Below are positions 1-12,052 of a DNA stretch of 64,000 nt, piece by piece. Position numbers and translations under genes: made by a program. The stretch lies in contig OZ022499.1 of the NCBI GenBank assembly GCA_963989385.1, forward strand, positions 82,697,903-82,761,902. The letters are read 5' to 3'. The notes beneath the pieces were generated by a model, which was given only the letters and a program-made list of their open reading frames with translations, did not search any database and was not told the origin of the DNA. This stretch comes from Ctena decussata. Its lineage: Eukaryota > Mollusca > Bivalvia > Lucinida > Lucinidae. Position 1 is the first letter of the stretch. Each line of letters opens with the position of its first letter.

Positions 1-2690
1 GATTTTTTTTTAAGTTTTTCCCATTATGAGTCTATGGGAGCTTATGACCCCTGGGGAGTGGCCAGTTTGGACCCCAGAGGCTTGGTTGGGAGGATTTATG
101 TAGGGGACTACTAAACATTGCTACATACTATATATATATAAGCTCTGTGCCTCATGGTTCCAGAGAAGAAGAGTTTCGAAGGTTCTTAAGCTATATAGTT
201 ATATATAAACAAATGACCCCCTGGGGTGTGGCAATTTGAGCCCCAGGGGCATCGGAGGCAGAATTTTAGTAGGGGATCACTAGACATTGATTCTTGCTAT
301 ATATACAAGCTATGGGCCTTATGGTTTCAGAGATAAAATTTTTTATGATTTTCCCAGTGTAAGTCTATTGGAGCTAATTACCCCCGGGGTGTGGCCAATT
401 TGAGCCCCAGGGGCATGGTTGGCAGGATTTATGTAGGGGACCACTAGACATTGGTACATACTAAATATGTAAGCTCTGGGCCTCATGGTTTCAGAGAAGA
501 AGATTTTTGAAGGTATTCCCATCATAAGTCTATGGGAGCTTATGACCCCTGGGGATTGGCCAGTTTGGACCCCAGAGGCTTGGCTGGGAGGATTTATGTA
601 GGGGACCACTAAACATTGCTACAAACTATATATATAAGCTCTGGGCCTCATGGTTCCAAAGAAGAAGATTTTTTTAGGTTCTTAAGCTATATATAAACAA
701 ATGGCCCCCTGGGGCGTGGCCAATTTGAGCCCCAGGGGCATGGGTGGCAGGATTTTAGTAGGGGATCACTAGACATTGATACATGCTATATATATAAGCT
801 ATGGGCTTCATGGTTTCAGAGAAGAAGATTTTTTATGATTTTCCCATTGTAAGTCTATGGGAGCTAATGACCACCGGGGCGTGGCCAATTTGGGCCCCAG
901 GGGCATGGTTGGCAGGATTTATGTAGGGGACCACTAGACATTGGTACATACTAAATATGTAAGCTCTGGGCCTCATGGTTTCAGAGAAGAAGATTTTTTA
1001 AGATTTTCTCATTGTAAGTCTATTGGAGCTAATGACCCCCCGGGTGTGGCCAATTTCAGCCCCAGGGGCATGGTTGGCAGGATTTATGTAGGGGACCACT
1101 AGACATTGGTACATACTAAATATGTAAGCTCCGGGCCTCATGGTTTCAGAGAAGAAGATTTTTTAAGGTTTTCTCATTTTAAGTCTATGGGAGCTAATGA
1201 TCCCCGGGGCGTGGCCAATTTGGGCCCCAGGGGCATGGTTGGCAGGATGTATGTAGGAGACCACTAGACATTGGTACATACTAAATATGTAAGCTCTGGG
1301 CCTCATGGTTTCAGAGAAGAAGATTTTTTAAGATTTTCCCATTGTAAGTCTATGGCAGCTAATGACCCCCGGGGCGTGGCTAATTTGGACCCCAGGGGCA
1401 TGGTTGGTAGGATTTATGTAGGGGACCACTAGACATTGGTACATACTAAATATGTAAGCTCTGGGCCTCATGGTTTCAGAGAAGAAGATTTTTGAAGGTA
1501 TTCCCATCATAAGTCTATGGGAGCTTATGACCCCTGGGGATTGGCCAGTTTGGACCCCAGAGGCTTGGCTGGGAGGATTTATGTAGGGGACCACTAAACA
1601 TTGCTACATACTATATATATAAGCTCTGGGCCTCATGGTTCCAAAGAAGAAGATTTTTTTAGGTTCTTAAGCTATATATAAACAAATGGCCCCCTGGGGC
1701 GTGGCCAATTTGAGCCCCAGGGGCATGGGTGGCAAGATTTTAGTAGGGGATCACTAGACATTGATACATGCTATATATATAAGCTATGGGCTTCATGGTT
1801 TCAGAGAAGAAGATTTTTTATGATTTTCCCATTGTTAGTCTATGGGAGCTAATGACCACCGGGGCGTGGCCAATTTGGGCCCCAGGGGCATGGTTGGCAG
1901 GATTTATGTAGGGGACCACTAGACATTGGTACATACTAAATATTTAAGCTCTGGGCCTCATGGTTTCAGAGAAGAAGATTTTTTAAGATTTTCTCATTGT
2001 AAGTCTATTGGAGCTAATGACCCCCGGGGTGTGGCCAATTTCAGCCCCAGGGGCATGGTTGGCAGAATTTATGTAGGGGACCACTAGACATTGGTACATA
2101 CTAAATATGTAAGCTCCGGGCCTCATGGTTTCAGAGAAGAAGATTTTTTAAGATTTTCTCATTGTAAGTCTATGGGAGCTAATGATCCCCGGGGCGTGGC
2201 CAATTTGGGCCCCAGGGGCATGGTTGGCAGGATGTATGTAGGGGACCACTAGACATTGGTACATACTAAATATGTAAGCTCTGGGCCTCATGGTTTCAGA
2301 GAAGAAGATTTTTTAAGATTTTCTCATTGTAAGTCTTTGGCAGCTAATGGCCCCCGGGGCGTGGCCAATTTGGGCCCAAGGGGCATGGTTGGCAGGATTT
2401 ATGTAGGGGACCACTAGACATTGGTACATACTAAATATGTAAGCTCTGGGCCTCATGGTTTCAGAGAAGAAGATTTTTTAAGATTTTCCCATTGTAAGTC
2501 TATGGCAGCTAATGACCCCCGGGGCGTGGCTAATTTGGGCCCCAGGGGCATGGTTGGCAGGATTTATGTAGGGGACCACTAGACATTGGTACATACTAAA
2601 TATATAAGCTCTGGGCCTCATGGTTTCAGAGAAGAAGATTTTTGAAGTTTTTCCCATTATAAGTCTATGGGAGCTATATGTTGCCATGGC
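1..2690. repeat. 165-bp tandem array with 985-bp higher-order period
   Basis: About 16 monomers of 160-165 bp. The landmark AAGCTCTGGGCCTCATGG recurs at about 140, 307, 471, 636, 796, 961, 1126, 1291, 1456, 1621, 1781, 1946, 2111, 2276, 2441 and 2606. Every sixth monomer is the most similar (471/1456/2441), giving a 985-bp higher-order unit in which one monomer is 160 bp. The array lies inside the gene, downstream of exon 14. The open frames across it are repeats, not genes. Confidence 0.92.
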
Positions 2691-2890
2691 AACCAGAGTT
2701 CCAACCCAATCTGCCCTTAAACCTAATGCAGTCAATCCCCCACCCCAACAATGCTACACATAAAATTTGATCAAGATTGGTCTGCTGGTTTAGGAGATAT
2801 TGGTGTTTAAAAGTGTGGACGACGACGGACGACGGACGACGGACAACGGACCATGGCTATACTATAAGCTCACCTTGACAGGTGAGCTAA
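2690..2890. mobile_element. Right end module of tandem-core element (GACGAC tract plus hairpin)
   Basis: Follows the array without a break: a unique stretch starting TTGCCATGGCAACCAGAG, then a GGACGACGGACGACGG tract (about 2817-2850), then a hairpin built from AGCTCACCT and AGGTGAGCT (about 2867-2887). The same three-part end occurs at 6.38-6.60 and 34.35-34.59 kb. It resembles pearl-type bivalve elements. It stops about 15 bp from the exon 14 donor. Confidence 0.8.
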
Positions 2891-2906
2891 TAAAAAAGGA
2901 ACTTAC

Positions 2907-3037
2907 TTTTCCAGCAAAACAAAGACATTATAATTTGACAGACATTCTGCCAGTGCTTTCTTGTCTCCGATCTCCTGCAGTAACCATGGCAACTCAAATA
3001 TAGGCCGATGCTTTGAACTATCTGGGCCTAGTCGCAT
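2907..3037 (-). CDS. Exon 14: ELPWLL segment leading to TPR repeats
   Basis: 43 codons plus two bases, phase 0 to 2, acceptor TTTTCAG, donor AA/GTAAGT. FELPWLLQEIGDKKALAECL is the strongly conserved 'ELPwlL...g....L...l' motif preceding the TPR array in nephrocystin-3/TTC41-type proteins. No further exon is visible between here and base 1, which is entirely tandem repeat; the remaining exons are outside the window. Confidence 0.9.
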
Positions 3038-6000
3038 CTGAAAAGAATGCAAACAGATTATCAGAACTTCAGATCGGAAGGGTTTCTAACCCTTAAAGCA
3101 CCAAGAACAAAAGTAGTTGAATTGCAAACAGCTTAGATCCAGACGAGATGGCTCATTATGAGCCGCCTCGCCTGGGTCTACAGTCTTTGAATTCTCGACA
3201 TTACATATTTTAAATTTTAAAGAAGGGAGTGGTAGTACATAAGGATTTCCACAGTGCCATTCTGTTTCTTGGCCACACAGTGTTGCCCCCTCAAATCTCC
3301 AGTCAGCCGATGAAATTATTGTAATTGGTAATTCTGATCCACTGATTGGTTGAATAAATTTTCATACCTCCACCTGTACAGGTAATATGTGCTGAGAACT
3401 AGACCTCCCCACCTCCCACAAAAGAAACACACCCTATCTTAAGGGCATCAGGAGCCATATTTATAAAACGACTTAAGTGGTTGCTATGCTGTTGCTAAGG
3501 CTACATTTCTATGAAGGAGATTCCCTACAACTATGAAATTTGCTCTGGAGGAACAGTCTTTTTAGACTGTTCCTCCAGAGCAAATTTCATGGTTGTAGGG
3601 AATCTCCTTAATAGAAATTCAGCCCTAGCAACAGCATAGCAACAACTTAAGTCGTTTTATAAATATGACCCTTGCTTTTTTGGCACTTTAAGGGTTCAAG
3701 GTAGATCTGAGATAACTTTGGTACATTCTCCTTTAGCCATTTACTGTGGCTCTAACATGCTTCTCTTGAGATGCCACAATGTAATCCTTACCTCTTTTAA
3801 TTCAGCTTGAAAATAGTCTATCAATTTCTGAAGATGGGCTTGCCTGAAACAGAGATTTCTTAAAATGGAGTTAATATGCAAGAACCTACTATATTTATAC
3901 AAGAACTTGAGATATTAGTACTTATTGGTCGCTGGATTCTTAACAGGGTGTAAGTGCTCACATGTACTGCCTGAAAAATATATGAGCCCTGACAGGACAA
4001 AACCAACAAAGTGGCATGCCACCCAGTCTGATCAGAGTCTTTGCTGTGTGCTTAAAGGGTAGCTAAGGGTTTGCTAGCTCCATGCAGATAGTGAAGATTC
4101 TGATCAAACTGGGCCAATGCCCAGGCTGATCTGAGTCTTCGCTGGGTGTACATGCCACTTTGTTGGTTTTGTTGTATTGAGGCTCATATCCACCTTGACC
4201 TTAAATATGGATGCAGTTTGCACATATCTTTGAGGAAAATCAACTGAAAACAAGATAAACAATATCTAAAACCATTTAAATATCTGTTATTCCCCAACTT
4301 ATTTCTTCAAATATGGCTGTATCACAAAGTTTACTTAAAAGAACAATTAGCCCAAAGGGCAACAATTGCTCACCTGAGAGACATTGTAAACCTATAGAGA
4401 TATTTAAGATGCTCAAGGGCAGCTAACTCCACAGTCAGTGGTCCAATCAGGCTGAAAATTAAACTCATCCAAAACATTATGTATGCCCTCATTTAATATA
4501 TGCAAGTTTAAAAAGTATCCGATCAACAGCACAATAGACAGAGCTGTCAAGGGCAGAGCTAACTTTGTAGTGGTAGGCCTGATCTGGCCAAAAATTTGAA
4601 CTTCTTTAAGATATTATGCATTTCCTCATTACCTGCAAGTTTGAAAAGGATCGGATCAGTAGAAACCAAGAAAAAGTGGCAACACTGATTTTTTGGATGC
4701 TCAGGGCAGGTACTCCATAGTCAGTGGTGGGATCTAGCCGAAATGCTAACTAATCCAAGCTTTTATGCATATCCTCATTACCTGAAAGTCTGAAGAGGAT
4801 CCCATGAAAAATGAAAATGTGATGATGTTGTTTTCTCCATTATAAGACTATGGGATTTTTTTCAAATGCTCAAGGGCAGCTAACTCCGTAGTCTGTGCTC
4901 AAATCCACCCAAATTTCGAACTCATCCAAGCTCTTATGTATGTCATCATTACCTGCAATTATGATAAGGATCTAGACAAAAACCTTGATTGCAGAACCCT
5001 GAAAGTCAAACTTGCTCGAGATATTGTCATGCCCTACATTTGTGTGAATTTATTTTAAAATCCATTGAGAAATGTAGGTGCTAGAGCGATGACAAAGTTT
5101 TTCTAAAAATAGCCACAGTGACCTTGACCTTCGGCACAGCATCCTGAAAGTCGAACTTGCTTGAGATATTGTCATACCCTACATTTGGGTCAAGTTATTT
5201 CAAAATCCATGGAGAAATGAAGGTGCTAGGGCAATGACAAAGTTTTTATAAAAATAGCCACAGTGACCTTGACCTTGGGCGCAGCACCCTGAAAGTCGAA
5301 CTTGCTCGAGGTATTGTCAAGCCCTACATTTGTGTGAATTTATTTTAAAATCCATTGAGAAATGTAGGTGCTAGAGCGCTGACAAAGTTTTTCTAAAAAT
5401 AGCCACAGTGACCTTGACCTTGGGTGCAGCACCCTGGAAGTCAAACTTGTTTGAGATATTGTCATGCCCTACGTTTGTGTGAAGTTGATTTAAAATCCGT
5501 TGAGAAATGTAGGGGCTAGAGCGATGACCAAGTTTTTCTAAAAATAGCCACAGTGACCTTGACCTTGGGTGCAGCACCCTGAAAGTCAAACTTGCTTGAG
5601 ATATTGTCATGCCCTACATTTGCGTGAAGTTGATTTAAAATCCATTGAGAAATGTAGGGGCTAGAGCGATGACCAAGTTTTTCTAAAAATAGCCACAGTG
5701 ACCTTGACCTTGGGTGCAGCACCCTGAAAGTCAAACTTGCTCGAGATATTGTCATGCCCTACATTTGTGTGAAGTTATTTCAAAATCTGCTGAGAAATGT
5801 AGGTGCTAGAGCGCTGACAAAGTTTTTCTAAAAGTAGCCACAGTGACCTTGACCTTGGGCGCAGCATCCTGAAAGTCGAACTTGCTCGAGATATTGTCAT
5901 GCCCTACATTTGTGTGAAGTTATTTCAAAATCTGTTGAGAAATGCAGGCAATAGAGCGATGACAAAGTTTTTCTCAAAATATGTGATGATGTTGTTTTCT

Positions 6001-9000
6001 CCATTATAACACTATGGTATTTTTTTCAAACGCTCAAGGGCAGCTAACTCCGTAGTCTGTGCTCGAATCCGGCCAAATTTCGAACTCATCCAAGCTCTTA
6101 TGTATGTCATCATTACCTGCAAGTATGATAAGGATCTAAGCAAAAACAGTTGAGAAAACGTGATGATGCCATTTTCCCCATTATAACCCTATGGGATTTT
6201 TTTCAAACGCTCAAGGGCAGCTAACTCCGTAGTCTGTGCTCGAATCCGGCCAAATTTCGAACTCATCCAAGCTCTTGTGTATGTCATCATTACTTGCAAG
6301 TATGATAAGGATCTAATCAAAAACAGTCGAGAAAACGTGATGACGCCGTTTTCCCCATTATAACCCTATGGGGTCTATCTGTTGCCATGGAAACCAGAGT
6401 TCTAAGCTGATCAGCACCAAAACCTAATGCAGCCTTTCCCCCACCCAAATGATGCTTCAGATAAAATTTGATTGCGATCGGCCCACTAGTCTCTGAGATA
6501 TTTATGTTTGAAAGTGTTGACGTACGTACGGACCCACGGACGGACGACGGCTCGACTCCCATCCTATAAGCTCACCTCTGAGCCTTCGGCTCAGGTGAGC
6601 TAAAAACACTGATCCATTAAAAATACCTTCTTCTGCTGCTTTGTCTGGAACAAACCTAAAAGAAAAAGACTTTATTTCTATTCTAATACTGGTGTACCTT
6701 AAAACTTTCATTATTCTAGCTTTTAAACAAGTTCATCTTAGTATCAATTCAGCTATAAGATGCTTTTTCCCCTTCCAACACAATCCCAAAATCTAGATCA
6801 ATCATGTTTTTTTTTTCCTTCCAGACTAATCCCAGTAATCTAGATCCACCTTCTAATAAGATAGATCTAGTCAGAGCCCTAGATAAGAGGGGGTATTTGG
6901 TGATAATTAGGGATAATTTTTGTTAATTCTGGATAAAAACATATGTTGTGACCCCTCATCTGAACCGTCTCGATGAGACGGTTCAGATGAGAGGTCACAA
7001 CATATGGTTTAAATGAAAAATAAAGAAAATTATCCCTCAATTATCATCAAATACCCTTCTTATCTAGAGCTCTGTCTAGTTTTTGAACTTGGTTTAGAAG
7101 GGAAAACACCATCTTATCACAGAATTCTGCATAACTGATATGAGCCGCGACACGAGAAAACCAACAAAGTGGTTGTGCGGCCAGCGCAGACTCAGATCAG
7201 CCTGGGCATCTGCCCAGTCTGATCAGAGTCTTCTCTGTCCGCACAGTGGTAGCTTAGACTCTTAGCTACCTTTAAGCGCCTAGCAAACAGTCTGATCAGA
7301 CCAAGCAGAGGCCCAGGCCGATCTGAGTCTGCTCTGGGCAAACAACCATTTTGTTGGTTTTCTCGTGTCGCGGCTCATATAGATATTTGTGATTATTCTG
7401 GAGAGAAAAAAACATCTTATAACCAAATAAATGCATTGTCTCATTTTGCTGGGAGGATGGTAAACAGTGAAGACGAGCAGTTTGATCTAGGTCTACACCC
7501 TTAGGGTTGCCACTTATCCTCCATTTCAAAATTCCCTGACTTTTCCCTGATTATTCCCTGACAGTCTGTAGTTTTCCATACCCTTTTCACAGATTCAGAA
7601 TATAATTTTGCTCATTGCTAACCAAATGAAAAGGAATTTGATGGTTACTTTTAACCCTATTGCACTCAGAATGGCCAAAACTCTATGGATAGAACTCTGT
7701 GCAATAGGGTTAAGGGAAGGAAGTTGCTCCCCAAATTCTTTCCTTTCAGAGTAGCCCCCAAGAGGAAGGAGATGTGCTTGGACTATCTCCCTAGAAAATG
7801 CATCCTTTCCCCTTAAACACAAAGAGTATATTTTCTGAAGACTGCCAAAGCCACTACTTTTTAAAATCCCTGACTCTTCAAGTCCTTTCCAAATTTCCCT
7901 GATCAACTTCAAAATTCCCCGACTTTTCCCTGACCTGGATAAAAATTGTTTTCCTGATGTTTTTCCCTGACCATGGTAACCCTGCCCTTTGCTCAGCCAC
8001 TTCTATCCCAATATTCATGGAGCCGACATAGCTCAGTGGGCTAAGCGCTGGGCTACTGATCTAGCGGACCTGGGTTTGAGCCCTGCTTGGGGTGAGACTC
8101 TTTCCTACCGTAAAAAGGGTTCCACTGCACACAGCCTTTCATTATCATTCTCCCGTTGTCCTTAAATGACTGAAATACTGTTGAAAAGGACGTAAAATCG
8201 CAAATCATTCATCCATCCCAATATTCACAGTTATTCCAGCAGTTCTTGATTACCTTGTCTTTCCATCTGTAAGGTATTTAACTTCTACAGCATCTTTCAG
8301 CTCCGAGAACCCAAACCTGTGGATAAACAGGATCAACCTCAGTCCTTTCAGAAACAACTGAAACATTGTTTTTAACATATCCCAACTAAATTCCTACATA
8401 AATCCAGCAAGCTCATCAACAAAGCAAGCATTCAGAATACCATATACTCCAAAATGTTTGAGGTCTTCTAATTTTTGTGGTATTTTGTGGTCAATATGAA
8501 TCCGCAAATATTAGAAATCATGTTTCACTGTTTTTAGCCCTGCATCTTTGGTAGACACAGTGTCCATATTTATTTTTGTTTGCTTCAGTAGATTTCGGCA
8601 CTTCTTTATTTTTTATCATGCATCTGCTGCAAAACTCACTTCATAACAGGGGTATGATAACACAATCTGATATCATGTCACTGTAGAACTGGGCTTGCGG
8701 GAATGTTATCAGGTCATGCCTTTAGAATCAACCTCTGAAGACGATTGGCTACATACTGACGTTGGCCGTGATATCAACGTTCGATTGGTTAATTGACGTC
8801 ACTGACTTACGTCATAAAGCATTCGCGACGTCAACAAGTTCAAACAAAACTGCGTTTGCTTTTCTTTTGTTTGACGCTCTTTACACCTGAAAATATTCTA
8901 TTGATGCATGATAAATAGAAAACCATGTAAGTGTCTTTTGATATCAAGTTTATCAGGCTCGACCAGAAACACGTCGGACTGGCTCAGCAAGCCTCGCCAT

Positions 9001-12000
9001 TCCTACGCTGTTTCTGGTCTCGCCTGATAAACTTGATATCAAGAGACACTAACATGGTATTCTCTATATAACTTCCCTTATTCAATCAGAGAAAATCACC
9101 AGAGCAGCAACTGGTTAACTAGGTGTCAATTACTTGTATGTGCAACCAATTACTCAGGTATTAAACTACAACAAGCAAATTCGATGAATTTATGTCCCCC
9201 ACCTTGGAAACTAGGTCTCCACTGTATATACACTTAGTGTTTGAGCTGGAAAAGCGGCTAAGTTAAAAATGTGAAAAAAGTAATAAAAAAAATAATGTGA
9301 GGATTATATCCAAACCACATGCATATCTTCAGACCATGATCAAAACACCTGTGAAGTTTCAAAGGAATGGGCATAAAACTGTAGGAGGAGTTGAACACAC
9401 AAGGTACCCACTATCTATTCACTTTGATAGTAAAACTGTATGAAAAATGGCTAAGTTCAATTTGTGAAAAAAGTGATAAAAAATAATCTCAGGATTATAT
9501 CCAAACCACATGCAAATCTTCAGACCATGACCAAAATACCTGTGAAGTTTCAAAGGAATCGGCATAAAACTGTAGGAGGAGTTGCGCACACAAGGTACCC
9601 ACTATCTAGTCACTATGATAGTAAAAACGCCTAAAAAAATGACTAAGTTCAGGAGATGGCTTATATATAAGCACTTTGCTTACTGCCAGATCCTGTACCA
9701 TTATGCATTGTATTACATATATGTATTTATTTGAATAAAATATTGTTTAAACCAAATGACTAAGTTCAACTTGTGGAAAAAGTGACAAAAAATAATGTGA
9801 GGATTATATCCAAACCACATGCATATCTTCAGACCATGACCAAAACACCTGTGAAGTTTCAAAGGCATGGGCATAAAACTGTAGGAGGAGTTGCGCACAC
9901 AAGGTACCCACTATCTATTCACTTTGATAGTAAAAACGCCTAAAAAACGACTAAGTTCAACTTGTGGAAAAAGTGACAAAAAATAATCTCAGGATTACAT
10001 CCAAACCACATGCGTATGTTCAGACCATGACAAAAACATCTGTAAAGTTTCAAAAGAATCGGCATAAAACTGTAGGAGGAGTTGCGCACACAAGGTACCT
10101 ACTACTTTAGGGGGACGGAAAGACGGAAGGACGGAAGGACAGACGGACGGACGGAAGGATGGAACGATGGAATGCCGAAAACTATGTCCCTCCGCTTTTC
10201 TTCGAAAAGGCGGGGGACAAAAAGAGTAAGACCTTACACTAAGTACCCATCTGACGTCTAAAATATAAACTCAAGCTCTTATGTCTCAATACCACTCAAG
10301 CCACTGATTCCTTACTTGATAAGTCCTGACTGGTCTATGATCATAGGTTCTATGGCAAAGTAGAGGGGAGACCACACATGGTCTGGTATATCAAACATTG
10401 TCTTTAGCTCTGTTTCTGACATCCCTTGCCTTGATAGAGTGATACTGCACATAACCTGGGAAGATTAACAAAAACAGCTATAAATGAGCCGTGACACAAC
10501 TAACAAAATGGTTCTGGGCCTATCAGCCAGGGCATCTGCCCAGTCTAATCAGGGTCTTTGCTCTCCACATAAAGCTAGCTGAGAGGCTTGGCTACACTTA
10601 AAGTGCACAGCGAAGACTCTGATCAGACTGGGCTCTACCCAGTCTTATCAGAGTCTTCACTAGGCGCACATGCCATTGTGTTGGTCTTGTCATGTCCCAG
10701 CTTAAATCATTTAGTAATACTGCATGTTCAAACAGTCTGTATGAGCCATTAACAGGGCTGCCACTCATACTCTGCTTCAAAATTACCAGATGTTTCCCAG
10801 ACTTTTCCAATTTTACATACTCTTCTACAGATTTTAAAGCTGATTATGCTCATGTACTTTCAACAGTGCCAAAGGTATCACCTAATTTGAGGGCTACTCT
10901 TGAAGCAAATTGAAAGAAGACAAATATCAAACTTTCTATCCTGTATGTATTTTAGCTCTGAGCATAGAGTGAGATATGTATGTTGTAAGAAATTATCTGC
11001 AATGCCTTAACTTGAATAAATATGAGAAAGATCTATAAATAAAAGCTGTATCTATATCATCCCAACTGTTTTGCATTATCTAGATAGCCACTTTTCTTTG
11101 GGCAAAATATTTGACTTTTCTTTTTTATTCACGCCATAACCTATATTGGGGAGAGGTGGGGAGGGGCAGGGGGAGGTAATCATTTGAATCACCCCAACAA
11201 AACAGTGCAAAACAGTGCTCCAGATGAGAAGGGGTAACATGGGGAATTGAGGGATAATTTTCTATATTTCTCAGCCAAAACAAATATTGTGACCCCCTAA
11301 TGAGGGGTCACAACATATGTTTTCATTCAGAAGTAAAAAGTATTATCTCTGCATTATCCTAAACCCAACATTATCTGACTCTTCAAAACAATTCTACTCA
11401 GACCTCACACATACATTTTCATGATGAAAGGGAAAAAGAAACAGTGGATCTGTATTAAGAATGTTCTAGTTTATATACCAAACATTACCTCCTCCACAAG
11501 ATTTCCTTCATAATCCACATTGTAATCTTCCTCTAGCCTCTGTAGAAACTTTCCAAATAGTTCTTTAATACTAAATTGAAAGAGAAACTATATAAATTCT
11601 GCCTAAAACAGGTCTTTGCAAAAATGTTAAGTTATCTCCCTTATGCTCAAAGCATCCTATGGAAGATAAATCTTGACATACTTTTCAATTATTAAATACA
11701 ATAGTTTGCTTCCTTTTGATAATAAACCATTGAAATAAACACAGCTACTGTTGCAAAAATTAAAAATTACAGTGGCCCAACGATAATGCGTTATTGACAA
11801 ACATTGGTGTAAATATGGCACGCACCATTGAAAGGGGTGACAGGTACTTACCTGTAGTAAGTTAGGACGCCTGACCATATTATAATGGTTAAAATGCCAC
11901 AGAATAAATCACGAATCAGAGTAGCTCAGTGGACCAGATTACCAACATCTAGCTTGGTTTGTCTACGGTCGTAGGTTCGAGTCACACGTGTATTATGTTA

Positions 12001-12016
12001 TTTTTTTATTTATTTT

Positions 12017-12052
<36 letters not shown>

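Noticed and set aside
343..2735. Three related ~85-codon open frames (MVPYINPPSQ...)
   Set aside because: They are translations of the 165-bp tandem repeat and recur with its 985-bp period; no coding signature.
6627..6655. 29-bp minus-strand candidate exon (TTTTAG acceptor, GAAG/GTATTT donor) reading FVPDKAAEE
   Set aside because: It is phase 2 to 1, but exon 12 (phase 2) joins perfectly to exon 13 (needs phase 2); including it would break the frame, and the peptide does not match the family at this position.
8022..8095. Possible tRNA gene (TAGCTCAGTGGG and GGTTTGAGCCC boxes)
   Set aside because: The cloverleaf does not close and the same head is attached to the same body in several places, so it is a SINE.
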